Origin: Actinomycetota bacterium
GTDB lineage: Bacteria; Actinomycetota; Actinomycetes; Actinomycetales; Cellulomonadaceae
Assembly (NCBI GenBank): GCA_018898235.1
Contig: JAHIJU010000247.1
Span: forward strand, 15,162-79,161
DNA: 64,000 bases
Reading direction: 5' to 3'
In this document: one piece after another, positions 37,639-46,003 of the stretch
Layout: each line of letters begins with the position of its first letter
Position numbering within the stretch: position 1 is the first letter of the stretch
Translations under genes and position numbers: made by a program
The notes under the pieces: generated by a model
Told to the model about the DNA's origin: nothing
The model's database searches: none
What the model saw: only the letters and a program-made list of their open reading frames with translations

Positions 37639-38382
37639 GTGGCCACCACCGAGAATCTGGGTCTCCTCGTGATCGTTCCCGCATGGAACGAGCAGGAGTC
37701 GTTGCCCTCGGTGCTCGAGGAGATCTCGAACCAGGTGCCCGATGCCGACGTCCTGGTGGTCAACGACGGCTCGACCGACAACACGGGCCGAGTGGTCCGC
37801 GAGTCGGGGCGGGCGATGCTCCTGGATCTGCCGTTGAACCTGGGCGTGGGTGGCGCCATGCGCGCCGGGTACCGGTTCGCCCTGCGTCACGGCTACCGGC
37901 GGACCATCCAGGTCGACGCCGACGGGCAGCACGACCCTGCCGACATCCCCCGGGTGATCGGGCTGCTCGACCACGGAGTCAACGTCGCGCTGGGCGCCCG
38001 CTTCGCCGGCGAGGGCGACTACGAGGCACGCGGACCGCGCCGGTGGGCCATGTCGTTGCTGTCCGTCGTGATCTCGCGGGTCGCCAAGGTGCGTCTCACC
38101 GACACGACCTCCGGCTTCCGCGCCTGCGACCGGCGGGCGATCTCCCTGTTCGCTGCGGACTACCCGGCCGAATACCTCGGCGACACCATCGAGTCGCTGG
38201 TGATCGCCAGCCGGGCCGGCCTGCGGATCGGGCAGGTCCCGGTGCAGATGCGTCCGAGATCGGCGGGCACGCCCTCGCAGGGCCCCGTGAAGTCGGCCAT
38301 CTTCCTCGTACGGGCCTCGCTGGCGCTGCTGATCGCGCTGACGCGCCCGATCGCTGTCCCTGCCACTGCTGGCGCACTGTGA
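37639..38382 (+). CDS. GT2 polyprenol-phosphate glycosyltransferase (DPM1-like)
   Basis: The 247-residue protein has VIVPAWNEQESLPSVLEEI, the nucleotide site LVVNDGSTDNTG and the metal site IQVDADGQHDP. TTSGFRACDRRAISLF follows, typical of dolichyl-phosphate-mannose-synthase-like enzymes. It should charge polyprenol phosphate with one sugar. It overlaps the DUF2304 gene (GTGA), a pairing common in surface-polysaccharide loci. The charged lipid may feed the DUF2142 protein at 34820. Confidence 0.9.
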   Translation: MATTENLGLLVIVPAWNEQESLPSVLEEISNQVPDADVLVVNDGSTDNTGRVVRESGRAMLLDLPLNLGVGGAMRAGYRFALRHGYRRTIQVDADGQHDPADIPRVIGLLDHGVNVALGARFAGEGDYEARGPRRWAMSLLSVVISRVAKVRLTDTTSGFRACDRRAISLFAADYPAEYLGDTIESLVIASRAGLRIGQVPVQMRPRSAGTPSQGPVKSAIFLVRASLALLIALTRPIAVPATAGAL

Positions 38383-38768
38383 GCGGCTATGTCTTCGCCG
38401 TCACGGCGGCGATCGCCCTGCTGGTCTTTCTCGTGGTCCTGCTGCGCTCGCGCCGGCTGCGCGAGAAGTATGCGATCACCTGGCTGGTCGTCGGGGCCGC
38501 CATCGCCGTCCTGGGCGCCTTCCCGAGCATCATGCTGTGGCTCACCGCGGCGGTAGGGATCCAGACCCCGACGAACCTGTTGTTCGCAGCCTCGCTGATC
38601 GTGCTCCTGGTCGTCGACATCCAGCTGAGCGTCGAGATCACCGGGCTGGAGGAGGAGACCCGGACGTTGGCCGAGGAGGTCGCGCTGCTGCGTCTGGAGG
38701 TGGAGCGCGGGCGGCAGGTCGCCGAGGGCGAACCACCGGTCACGCCGGCGCCCGAACCGGAGCCCTGA
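38379..38768 (+). CDS. DUF2304 membrane protein
   Basis: The 129-residue protein has three helices (about 3-21, 34-52, 66-84). A coiled-coil-prone tail follows (TGLEEETRTLAEEVALLRLEVERGRQ). DUF2304 proteins nearly always follow a DPM1-like GT2 gene, as here (GTG overlapping the GT2 stop). A role as membrane partner or flippase for the polyprenol-P-sugar is suspected in the family, not shown. Confidence 0.86.
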   Translation: MSGYVFAVTAAIALLVFLVVLLRSRRLREKYAITWLVVGAAIAVLGAFPSIMLWLTAAVGIQTPTNLLFAASLIVLLVVDIQLSVEITGLEEETRTLAEEVALLRLEVERGRQVAEGEPPVTPAPEPEP

Positions 38769-38853
38769 CTCACGGAGCCGTCGCGCCGCCCACCTGTCCC
38801 AGGTTCGTCGCGCTGAGGCGGTGCCTCGCCCCGATGGAGGGCCGGAGGGCCAC

Positions 38854-38885
38854 GAGCGGGTCGCTGCGACCGCCATGACCCGCTC
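38854..38885. terminator. Hairpin between convergent DUF2304 and flippase genes
   Basis: A perfect 9-bp inverted repeat (GAGCGGGTC against GACCCGCTC) with a 14-base loop, 3 bases past the flippase stop. It has no T-run. It could act in both directions. Confidence 0.5.
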
Positions 38886-38888
38886 CGG

Positions 38889-40157
38889 TCATGCCTCGGC
38901 CCGGCGAAGCCGCGGTCGCGTGAGCGACCACAGCAGCGGTAGCGCGACAGCCAGGGCCGCCAACGGGCCGATCAACGCACCGACAGCCGTCGTCTGCACC
39001 ACGGGCTGCGGGCTGACAACGAGCCACAGGGCCGTGGCCGCGACAGCGACGGCCCACATCGTGATCATCTGGGCGTGGCCGGACAACGCGATGAACGTCG
39101 CCGACAGGAGGAGCACCCAGGCCAGGAGGAACGCGGACAGGACCAGGAGCGCCACGGCCCCGGGCGAGACGACGTAGGCCGCTCCGTAGACGAGCTGGAC
39201 GAGCCACGGACCCCAGAACCATCCGATCGCCGCACCGATCGCCCCCAGGGCACCGGATCCCACCGTGCCGAGGACCAGCAGCCTGCGTAGCCGTGACGGA
39301 CCACCGGACTCGGCTGCCAGCCGCCAGCGGACGACCGCGGGGACGGTGAGCGCCTGGATCGGAGACACCAGCAGGAGCGGTACGCGGGAGACCGTGAGAG
39401 CGGCGAAGACGGCGCCGCTCGCTCCCCCGCTGGCGTGGCCCGTCAGCCCGGCGACCATGGTCGGGTACCCCGTGACGACGCTCGCGTTGAGCGCTGCGGC
39501 GAGCATCAAGGAGGTGGACCTGCGGGCCGCCCGGCCCCACTCCGCAACTGGGATCGCGACCCGTGGCAGCACGACGCGTGCGCGCCCGAACCAGCCGAGC
39601 CAGGCGAACGAACCGGCCGCGACGCTGATCGCGGCAGTGGACAACGTCACCCCGATCGACGCCGCGACCGCGAGGACGAGCACCAGCCGGGTCAGGGCCT
39701 CGGCCACGACGAGTCCCGAGTACGCACCCAGCGAGTCGGATCCCATCAGGACGCCGCGGACCGTGAACTGCACGGCGAACCCGACCGCAGCCAGGCCGAC
39801 GACGATCCCGATGTGGCTGCCCGCAGACCCGTAGAGACGCGCAGCTACCGGTGGCAGGAGCGTGACCGCCGCCACGAGGGCGGCGAGCAGCGCGGACACG
39901 GTCGTGACCGCCGGTATCGACGTCCCCGAGTCGTCGACACCGGACGCCGTGCGCCGGGCCGTCTCCTGCTCAAGGGTCGACAGCGAGCTACCGAGCCCGA
40001 ACAGGATTCCCCAGAACGCGACGAAGCGACCGAAGTCTGCCGGAGACAGCAGCCGACCGATCAACGCGAGAAGCGCAAACCCGGCGACGCTCGCGATGCC
40101 GATCGCCACCGCGACGCTCGCGAGGTGACGCGCTCCAGGACGGCGAGAGAGCCTCAC
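38889..40157 (-). CDS. Wzx-like polysaccharide flippase
   Basis: The 422-residue protein has about 12 helices and no soluble domain. It belongs to the polysaccharide-transport (MOP) type by its layout: IGRLLSPADFGRFVAFWGILF, TLEQETARR in the first loop and AALNASVVTGYPTMVAGLTG in the middle. Such proteins move lipid-linked repeat units across the membrane. It overlaps the GT2 gene upstream by 4 bases (ATGA). A Wzm/Wzt exporter also exists in the window, so there may be two polymers. Confidence 0.83.
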   Translation of the reverse strand: MRLSRRPGARHLASVAVAIGIASVAGFALLALIGRLLSPADFGRFVAFWGILFGLGSSLSTLEQETARRTASGVDDSGTSIPAVTTVSALLAALVAAVTLLPPVAARLYGSAGSHIGIVVGLAAVGFAVQFTVRGVLMGSDSLGAYSGLVVAEALTRLVLVLAVAASIGVTLSTAAISVAAGSFAWLGWFGRARVVLPRVAIPVAEWGRAARRSTSLMLAAALNASVVTGYPTMVAGLTGHASGGASGAVFAALTVSRVPLLLVSPIQALTVPAVVRWRLAAESGGPSRLRRLLVLGTVGSGALGAIGAAIGWFWGPWLVQLVYGAAYVVSPGAVALLVLSAFLLAWVLLLSATFIALSGHAQMITMWAVAVAATALWLVVSPQPVVQTTAVGALIGPLAALAVALPLLWSLTRPRLRRAEA

Positions 40158-41218
40158 TCGTCGAGCACCGTGCGCGACCCCCGAACGACCCGCCCGGCCG
40201 CGAGAGCGAGTCCACGCAGGATGCCGGCACCGAAGACCGGGACGAAGACAGGAGCGAGCGCTGCGGCCGCTCTGACCTCATCAGCCGTGCCGCCCGCCGT
40301 CCGCACCGCAGCCGGGATCGCAGCCAGTGCGGCCGCCGCACCCGCGGCGCCGACCTTCGGCTTGCGCACAGCGACCACGCCGACGAGCCCGGCCGCGACG
40401 AGGGCTGCGATCAGGGCTCGCCGGACCACACCGGCCTGGCCGAGGTACCCGTCCACGAACGTCGTACCGCGAAAGTAGGACTGCCGGATGAATCCCCGTG
40501 CACCGGACTTGCCGTGGTAGAGAAACGCAAAGTCCGGCGAGAGCCAGATGCGATGCTCACCTGCGACGTGGCGCAGCAGGCGGGTGTCGTCGCTCGCCAA
40601 TTTCGCGTCGTCGTACAGCGATTCGAAACCGTGGACTGCGCCGAGCAAGACGTCCCGCGGGATCAGGAGGCACCCGGTGCCCTTCGGGTAGTAGTCGAAG
40701 TCCTCCGCGCCGAACGAGACCAGCCGAGGATCGGCGGTGTATCGCCGCCACCCGACCTTGACCAGCCCGGACCAGAATGCGGCAAAGGGATTGCCGCTCG
40801 TCTCGACGTCGACGTGACCACACCAGACCCGACGCTCGGGATGCTGAGCGACCTGCCGGCGGATCCACCGCAGCGAATCGGGCCCCACGATGACCCGGCT
40901 GTCGAGCAGGAGGATCGAGGGCTCACGCGCCTCGTCGACTCCTCTGCTGCGAGCCGCGAGCCTGCCCGCGTTGCGCTGAGTGATCACCCGGATCCCGGTG
41001 CGAGCGGCAAGCGTGCGGAGCACGGCGGGCGTCCCGTCGGTGCTCCCGTCGTCGACAACCACCACATCGAGCCGAATTCCGGCGGTGTCAGCGGCGGCGC
41101 ACAGGGCGTCGACCGCGGTCCGCACCCAGGTCTCCTCGTTGTAGACCGGGATCACGACGCTGAGCGAGTCCAGCGCTCCTGCGGCCACCTCGGGGACGGC
41201 CTTCGGCTCGGAAGTCAC
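40154..41218 (-). CDS. GT2 glycosyltransferase with C-terminal hydrophobic segment
   Basis: The 354-residue protein has LSVVIPVYNEETWVRTAVDAL, VVVDDGSTDGTP and the metal-site segment ILLLDSRVIVGPDSL. The acceptor block has FDYYPKGTGCLLIPRDVL and a SDDTRLLRHVAGEHRIWLSP region. One or two hydrophobic segments near 270-320 may anchor it. GTG start at 41218 without a ribosome site. A TAACCT box 6 bases upstream suggests a leaderless transcript. It is coupled to the flippase. Confidence 0.88.
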   Translation of the reverse strand: MTSEPKAVPEVAAGALDSLSVVIPVYNEETWVRTAVDALCAAADTAGIRLDVVVVDDGSTDGTPAVLRTLAARTGIRVITQRNAGRLAARSRGVDEAREPSILLLDSRVIVGPDSLRWIRRQVAQHPERRVWCGHVDVETSGNPFAAFWSGLVKVGWRRYTADPRLVSFGAEDFDYYPKGTGCLLIPRDVLLGAVHGFESLYDDAKLASDDTRLLRHVAGEHRIWLSPDFAFLYHGKSGARGFIRQSYFRGTTFVDGYLGQAGVVRRALIAALVAAGLVGVVAVRKPKVGAAGAAAALAAIPAAVRTAGGTADEVRAAAALAPVFVPVFGAGILRGLALAAGRVVRGSRTVLDE

Positions 41219-41224
41219 GCCCGA

Positions 41225-41230
41225 AGGTTA
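41225..41230 (-). promoter_or_regulatory. Leaderless-type -10 box for the GT2 gene ending at 40154
   Basis: TAACCT on the minus strand, exactly 6 bases before the GTG at 41218. Its -35 region would coincide with the palindrome at 41247-41268. Confidence 0.5.
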
Positions 41231-41246
41231 TCCGAGAACGTCCCTG

Positions 41247-41268
41247 GCACCGGCCGGCCGGCCGGTGC
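41247..41268. promoter_or_regulatory. 22-bp perfect palindrome in a divergent promoter region
   Basis: The 22 bases from 41247 to 41268 (11-bp half GCACCGGCCGG) read the same on both strands with no spacer. It lies between the divergent GT2 and 2-epimerase genes and next to both predicted -35 regions. It could be an operator for a dimeric regulator. It also contains GGCCGGCC steps that occur by chance in GC-rich DNA. Confidence 0.45.
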
Positions 41269-41299
41269 AGGGCGGACCGGCTGACCTGCGCCTGTCGCG

Positions 41300-41305
41300 T
41301 ATCCT
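41300..41305 (+). promoter_or_regulatory. Candidate -10 box for the 2-epimerase gene
   Basis: TATCCT, 29 bases before the TTG at 41335. The short leader contains a GGGGAG ribosome site. Confidence 0.4.
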
Positions 41306-41334
41306 GACCGCACGTCAAGCGAACGGGGAGCACG

Positions 41335-42432
41335 TTGATCGCGTTTATCGTCGGAACCACGGCGGAGCTCATCAAGATCGCACCGGTCTACCACGAGCTG
41401 ACGTCACGAGGCCGGGCGAGCGAGATCTGGTTCTCCGGCCAGCATGTCGACGAACTGCCGGGCACCCTCTCCGATCTCGGCCTGCCCGAACCGCAGGAGT
41501 GGCTCGTCCCGGCCTCGGGCGCGGCGAACCTCGCGCGGCCCGCTGACGTTCCCCGGTGGGTCGCCCGGCTGACGGCCACGGTGTGGCGCAGGCGCAGGGC
41601 GCTCAGGTCGCGTCTGACAAGTGACGGCACGGCGCCGATCGTCCTCGTCCACGGCGACACGTTCACGGCACCGATCGGTGCGCTCATCGGTCGGCTCCTC
41701 GCGGCCCGCGTCGGACATGTCGAGGCCGGGATGCGCAGCGGAAGCCTGGTCCACCCGTTCCCCGAGGAGGTGAACCGTCGCGTCGCCGGTCGCCTGGTGG
41801 ACATCCACTTTCCTCCGACGGCCGTCGAGGCCGGGCACCTGCGCCGCCACCACGGTGCGATCGTCACCACCGGGGCCAACACGATCATCGATGCTGTCAG
41901 GTACGCGCTGGAGAACCCCGTCCAGACGAACCTGAAGATGCCGGAGTCCTACGGCCTGGCAACGTTGCACCGGTTCGAGCTGGTGCGCCGCGAGGACATG
42001 TATCGCAGTGTCCTGGAGACATTGAAGGAGTACTCGGCTGCGCTCCCGATCGTCTACTTTGCCGGCGCCTCGGAGCGTGAACGCCTCGAGCAGTACGGCT
42101 TGATGGACCTGTTCGACGGCGAGCGCTTCCGGATCGAGGACAAGCTGAGCTACGTCGCATTCCTGCCCATCCTGGCCAGGGCGCGCTTCGTGGTCACCGA
42201 CAGCGGCGGCCTGCAGGAGGAGTGCGGACACCTCGGCATCCCGTGTGCGGTGCACCGGGCTCGCACGGAACGACACATCGGCGAGGGTACGAACATGATC
42301 CTCACCAAGTTCAGCATCCGCACGCTGCGTTCGTTCCTCGACAGCTACGACCGCTACCGGACCGACGCGACCCTGGACGAGTTCCACCCGAGCAGGACGA
42401 TCGTCGACGCGCTTGAGGCGCTCACCGCGTGA
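41335..42432 (+). CDS. UDP-N-acetylglucosamine 2-epimerase family enzyme (WbpI-like candidate)
   Basis: The 365-residue GT-B-fold epimerase has FIVGTTAELIKIAPVYHEL, LVHGDTFTAPIGALIG, HVEAGMRSG, FPEEVNRR and VVTDSGGLQEECGHLGIP, all signatures of the WecB/WbpI family. It starts at TTG with GGGGAG 4 bases upstream. The gene is followed by a decayed WbpD-type gene, an aminotransferase and an oxidoreductase. This suggests it acts on UDP-2,3-diacetamido uronic acid (WbpI role) rather than on plain UDP-GlcNAc. That is a context inference. Confidence 0.88.
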   Translation: MIAFIVGTTAELIKIAPVYHELTSRGRASEIWFSGQHVDELPGTLSDLGLPEPQEWLVPASGAANLARPADVPRWVARLTATVWRRRRALRSRLTSDGTAPIVLVHGDTFTAPIGALIGRLLAARVGHVEAGMRSGSLVHPFPEEVNRRVAGRLVDIHFPPTAVEAGHLRRHHGAIVTTGANTIIDAVRYALENPVQTNLKMPESYGLATLHRFELVRREDMYRSVLETLKEYSAALPIVYFAGASERERLEQYGLMDLFDGERFRIEDKLSYVAFLPILARARFVVTDSGGLQEECGHLGIPCAVHRARTERHIGEGTNMILTKFSIRTLRSFLDSYDRYRTDATLDEFHPSRTIVDALEALTA

Positions 42433-42569
42433 CGACGGCCCAGACGGCCCGGTAGGGGCGGCCGTCAGGCGACCGGGCCACTCCCCGGCGGTCGCATCCA
42501 GGTGCGATTCGTCCCGAACCGGCATGAGAGACTCTTCATTTTCTGGCACGACGATTCATAGGAGAATCC
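42433..42569 (+). other. Short intergenic region with AT-rich leader before the pseudogene
   Basis: 137 bases. The last 50 are unusually AT-rich for this DNA (CTTCATTTTCTGG, GATTCATAGGAG) and end in an AGGAG ribosome site at 42560-42564, 5 bases before GTG 42570. It appears to be the surviving expression signal of the decayed gene that follows. Confidence 0.5.
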
Positions 42570-42984
42570 GTGACTGGCCATGACGGTGTCGAGGACCGCC
42601 TCCACGTTGCACCGGAGCCCGGGCCGGTGGTGGGGTCCCTCGCGCGGCGCGGGAGCGTGCCCGCCCCGGGGCGGGGTGCACCATCGGCCGAGGGGCGCAT
42701 GTCGCGCCCGGCGTCACGATCGGCGACGGCTGCACACTGCAGAACGACGCGCCGGCGGCCATCGAGCGAAGGGCTCTCGTCGCCGCAGGTTCGGTCGTGA
42801 CGCACGGCGCTACCGACTCCTCCCTCGCCGCTGGTTCGCCCGACGAGCGCATCCGATGGGTCGTCGGGAGGCACGGGCAACCGCTGGAGCCCGACGGGGA
42901 GCACGGTGGCGCTGGCCGAGCACCGGAGAGCGGTTCGTCGAGTCCAGCGGAGTCCTCACCGGGACGCCCAGCGGGGGGCGGTAG
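42570..42984 (+). pseudogene. Decayed WbpD-type UDP-amino-sugar N-acetyltransferase (left-handed beta-helix)
   Basis: Three reading frames in succession spell a WbpD-like protein. From GTG 42570: VTGHDGVEDRLHVAPE. A shift near 42615-42630 then leads to REHAR-like ARERARPGAGCTIGRG, followed by AHVAPGVTIGDGCTLQND (about 42677-42748). The middle of the beta-helix (about 60-70 residues in intact relatives) is deleted there. The frame resumes with RRALVAAGSVVTHGAT and ERIRWVVGRHGQPLEPDG. A second shift near 42900 gives RWRWPSTGERFVESSGVLT and a stop at 42984. The intact enzyme would N-acetylate the 3-amino group in UDP-diacetamido-uronate synthesis. Its neighbours are the matching 2-epimerase, aminotransferase and oxidoreductase. 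Confidence 0.8.
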
Positions 42985-43136
42985 TCGGGCGGTGCGACAA
43001 GTCTCGCCGGTCCGGCGTCGGCGCGGACGATCAGCCTGGTCCTGAGCTCGCTTCGCTGGCGTTGTTCCCACCGGGGCGGGCCACACAAGCACGAGTCAGC
43101 GACAACACAACAGATGCAGATTGGGGCTTCACCGTC

Positions 43137-44225
43137 ATGACGGACTTCATCCCAGCAGCACGCCCTCTCATCGGCGACGAGGAGCGCGCAGCGGTCGACC
43201 GCGTCCTGCGGTCCGGGATGCTCGCCCAGGGACCCGAGGTGATGGCTTTCGAGCAGGAGTTCTCAGCGCACTTCGGGCTCGATCGAGCGTGCGTCGCCGT
43301 CAGCTCCGGCACCTCGGGCCTGCATCTGGGCCTCCTCTCGAGCGGGGTGAAGGTCGGCGACGAGGTGATCGTTCCTTCGTTCACCTTCGCGGCCACGGCC
43401 AACTCCGTCGCTCTGACGGGTGCGACCCCCGTGTTCGCGGACATCGACCCCGACGACTTCTGCCTGGCGCCGGCCGCCGTCGAGGCGGCGATCACGGACA
43501 GAACCGTCGGCATCATGCCCGTGCACCTCTATGGGCACCCCGCGAACATGCCGGCACTCGGGGCGATCGCTGACCGGCACGGCCTCCAGCTGTTCGAGGA
43601 CGCGGCGCAGGCTCACGGTGCTTCGCTGGGCGGCACGCCCGTGGGCGCCTTCGGCTCGTTCGCCATGTTCTCGTTGTATCCGACCAAGAACATGACGTCG
43701 GGCGAGGGCGGGATGGTCTCGGTCGCCAACTCCGAGATCGAACGACTGCTGCGCCTCTACCGCAACCAAGGGATGGAGCAGCAGTACAGGAACGAGGTCG
43801 TCGGATTCAACAGCCGGATGACCGACATCCACGCGGCGATCGGCCGGGTCCAGCTCACCAAGGTCGCCGCGTGGACCGCGAAGCGGCAGGAGAACGCCGC
43901 GTTCCTGACCGCGAACCTCGACGGCGTCACGCCTCCGCCGGTCGCCCCGGGTGCCGTGCACGTCTATCACCAGTACACGATCCGGGTTCCGCACGACCGA
44001 GACGGGATGGCGAAGGCGCTGCGGGAGGAGTACAGCATCGGATCGGGCATGTTCTACCCGGTCCCGAATCACCAGCTCGCCCCGTTCCGGATCGACCTCG
44101 ATCTGCCCGAGACCGCCAAGGCTGCCGCCGAGTGCCTGTCCCTGCCGGTCCATCCGTCGCTCACACGGGCCGACCTCGAGCGGATCGTGACAGCGGTCAA
44201 CACTCTCGCCAAGGCAGGTAGCTGA
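43137..44225 (+). CDS. DegT/DnrJ/EryC1 aminotransferase (WbpE-like candidate)
   Basis: A PLP enzyme of 362 residues that aminates nucleotide keto-sugars. PLP Lys184 is in SLYPTKNMTSGEGGM. Other conserved parts are PSFTFAATANSVALTGATPVFADID, EDAAQAHGA and the NSRMTDIHAAIG segment. ATG at 43137 is the start; an earlier in-frame opening covers the pseudogene tail and is rejected. It follows the pseudogene by 152 bases and precedes the oxidoreductase by 2 bases. With it, the enzyme would form UDP-3-amino-GlcNAcA (inference from context). Confidence 0.92.
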   Translation: MTDFIPAARPLIGDEERAAVDRVLRSGMLAQGPEVMAFEQEFSAHFGLDRACVAVSSGTSGLHLGLLSSGVKVGDEVIVPSFTFAATANSVALTGATPVFADIDPDDFCLAPAAVEAAITDRTVGIMPVHLYGHPANMPALGAIADRHGLQLFEDAAQAHGASLGGTPVGAFGSFAMFSLYPTKNMTSGEGGMVSVANSEIERLLRLYRNQGMEQQYRNEVVGFNSRMTDIHAAIGRVQLTKVAAWTAKRQENAAFLTANLDGVTPPPVAPGAVHVYHQYTIRVPHDRDGMAKALREEYSIGSGMFYPVPNHQLAPFRIDLDLPETAKAAAECLSLPVHPSLTRADLERIVTAVNTLAKAGS

Positions 44226-44227
44226 CG

Positions 44228-45241
44228 ATGACGAACCTCCGTGCAGGACTCATCGGTCTCGGCATGATGGGCCGGCACCACGGCCATGTTCTTGCCAGCC
44301 TCGAAGGTGTTGACCTGGTCGCAGTCGCCGACGTCGGGGCCGATCCGTACGGCGTCGCAGGCGGTCGTCCCTTGGTCAGGACCATCGAGGACCTGATCGC
44401 GCTCGGTCTGGACTACTGCGTCGTCGCGGTGCCGACCATCCACCACGAGAGCATCGCGCTCGCGCTCGCCGACGCAGGTGTGCATGCGCTGATCGAGAAG
44501 CCCGTCACCCATGACGGCGCCTCTGCACGCCGCGTCGCTGCGGCGTTCGCGTCACGGGGGCTGATCGGCGGCGTCGGCCACATCGAGCGGTACAACCCGG
44601 CGCTCCAGAGCGCCCGCACCCGGATCGCTGCAGGTGAGCTAGGGACGGTCTACCAGGTCTCGACCCGTCGGCAGGGCCCGCTGCCCACACGGATCGCCGA
44701 CGTCGGTGTCGTGAAGGACCTCGCGACCCACGACATCGACCTCACCACCTGGGTGACTCAGCAGCCGTTCGAGTCGATCGCCGCATGCACGGTGTCCACC
44801 AGCGGCCGCGAGCACGAGGACCTCGTCGCAGCTACCGGTCGGCTCGCCGATGGCACCGTGACCAGTCACCTCGTCAACTGGCTATCCCCGCTCAAGGAAC
44901 GCGTCACGACGATCACCGGCGAGAAGGGTGCCTTCGTCGCGGACACTCTGACGGCGGACCTCACGTTCTACGCGAACGGGTCGGTGAAGGTGACGCGCGA
45001 CGACATCGCCCAGTTCCGCGGCGTCACGGAGGGCGACGTGATCCGCTACGCGATCGCCAAGCCCGAACCGCTGCGGGTCGAGCACGAGAGCTTCCGCGAC
45101 GCGGTGCTGGGCAGGCCCTCCGACATCGTCACGCTCGAGCAAGGGCTGGCGACGCTCCAGGTTGCCGAGGCGATGATCCGCGCCGCGCTGTCGGGATCCA
45201 CCGTCCTCCTCCCCGTTCCCGTCGACGCCGCGGCGTCGTGA
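44228..45241 (+). CDS. Gfo/Idh/MocA oxidoreductase (WbpB-like candidate)
   Basis: The 337-residue protein has an N-terminal Rossmann domain with GLIGLGMMGRHHG. The family EKP motif is at residues 90-92 (ALIEKPVTHDG). A C-terminal domain includes GHIERYNPAL and DVGVVKDLATHDIDLTTW with a candidate catalytic His. It starts 2 bases after the aminotransferase stop, so the two are co-translated, as in the WbpB/WbpE pair. The likely reaction is oxidation of UDP-GlcNAcA at C3. Other keto-sugar oxidations are possible. Confidence 0.9.
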   Translation: MTNLRAGLIGLGMMGRHHGHVLASLEGVDLVAVADVGADPYGVAGGRPLVRTIEDLIALGLDYCVVAVPTIHHESIALALADAGVHALIEKPVTHDGASARRVAAAFASRGLIGGVGHIERYNPALQSARTRIAAGELGTVYQVSTRRQGPLPTRIADVGVVKDLATHDIDLTTWVTQQPFESIAACTVSTSGREHEDLVAATGRLADGTVTSHLVNWLSPLKERVTTITGEKGAFVADTLTADLTFYANGSVKVTRDDIAQFRGVTEGDVIRYAIAKPEPLRVEHESFRDAVLGRPSDIVTLEQGLATLQVAEAMIRAALSGSTVLLPVPVDAAAS

Positions 45242-45312
45242 CACCCGCGAACACGTCCAGGCACGGGCTGGGCCCGGACGTCACGGAACGGCTGCGAGGC
45301 GCCTTCGCAAGC

Positions 45313-45318
45313 TAGTGT
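45313..45318 (+). promoter_or_regulatory. Candidate -10 box for rmlC
   Basis: TAGTGT in the 123-base gap before rmlC, 46 bases before the GTG. The leader holds a GAAGG ribosome site 6-7 bases before the start. Confidence 0.35.
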
Positions 45319-45364
45319 GTAGGGCGCTCGGCGCTGTGCTGGATCTAGCTGAAGGTGATCGTCG

Positions 45365-45979
45365 GTGGAATTCCGTGAACTGTCCGTACCTGGTGCCTGG
45401 GAGATCACGCCCCGGCCTCTGGGCGACCCCCGTGGTCTGTTCCTTGAGTGGTACCAGGAGCCTTCCTTCACCGAAGCGGTCGGGCATCCGCTCGACCTAC
45501 GTCAGGTGAACTGCTCGGTCTCGGCCGCGGGCGTCGTGCGCGGGGTCCACTTCGCCGACGTGCCGCCGAGCCAGGCCAAGTACGTGATGTGCGTCGCGGG
45601 GTCCGTGCTCGACGTCGTCGTCGACATCCGCGTCGGCTCCCCCACGTTCGGGCGCTGGGACACGGTCGTCCTCGACGACATCGACCGCCGCGCGATCTAC
45701 CTGTCGGAGGGTCTCGGTCACGCGTTCATGTCGCTCGAGGACCGCTCGACCGTCATGTACCTGTGCTCGGCGACGTACTCCCCGACGCGCGAGCACGGCA
45801 TCAACCCGCTGGACCCTGAGCTTGGCATCCGGTGGCCGACCACCGACCGGTCGGGTGCAGCCCTCACGCCGTCGCTGTCGCAGAAGGACACACAGGCCCC
45901 GTCGCTGGCGACAGCTCTGGCGCAGGGCCTGCTCCCGACGATGGCCGAGGTGCAGTCGTATCTGTCCGGGCACGCCTGA
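45365..45979 (+). CDS. rmlC: dTDP-4-dehydrorhamnose 3,5-epimerase
   Basis: The third step of dTDP-L-rhamnose synthesis. The 204-residue cupin has the signature block QVNCSVSAAGVVRGVHFADVPPSQAKYV, with the catalytic His in VRGVHF, and LDVVVDIRVGSPTFGRW. GHAFMSLEDRSTVMYLCSATYSP includes the conserved Tyr region. GTG at 45365. The C-terminus is about 20 residues longer than typical (QSYLSGHA end). It completes the rhamnose set with rmlA, rmlD and rmlB, all on separate transcripts. Confidence 0.95.
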   Translation: MEFRELSVPGAWEITPRPLGDPRGLFLEWYQEPSFTEAVGHPLDLRQVNCSVSAAGVVRGVHFADVPPSQAKYVMCVAGSVLDVVVDIRVGSPTFGRWDTVVLDDIDRRAIYLSEGLGHAFMSLEDRSTVMYLCSATYSPTREHGINPLDPELGIRWPTTDRSGAALTPSLSQKDTQAPSLATALAQGLLPTMAEVQSYLSGHA

Positions 45980-46003
45980 CGTCCGGAGTCCCGCAGCTCC
46001 GTT

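Noticed and set aside
42906..43136. Longer reading of the aminotransferase starting in the pseudogene tail
   Set aside because: The family start is at 43137. The extra residues are Arg-rich and match no aminotransferase.
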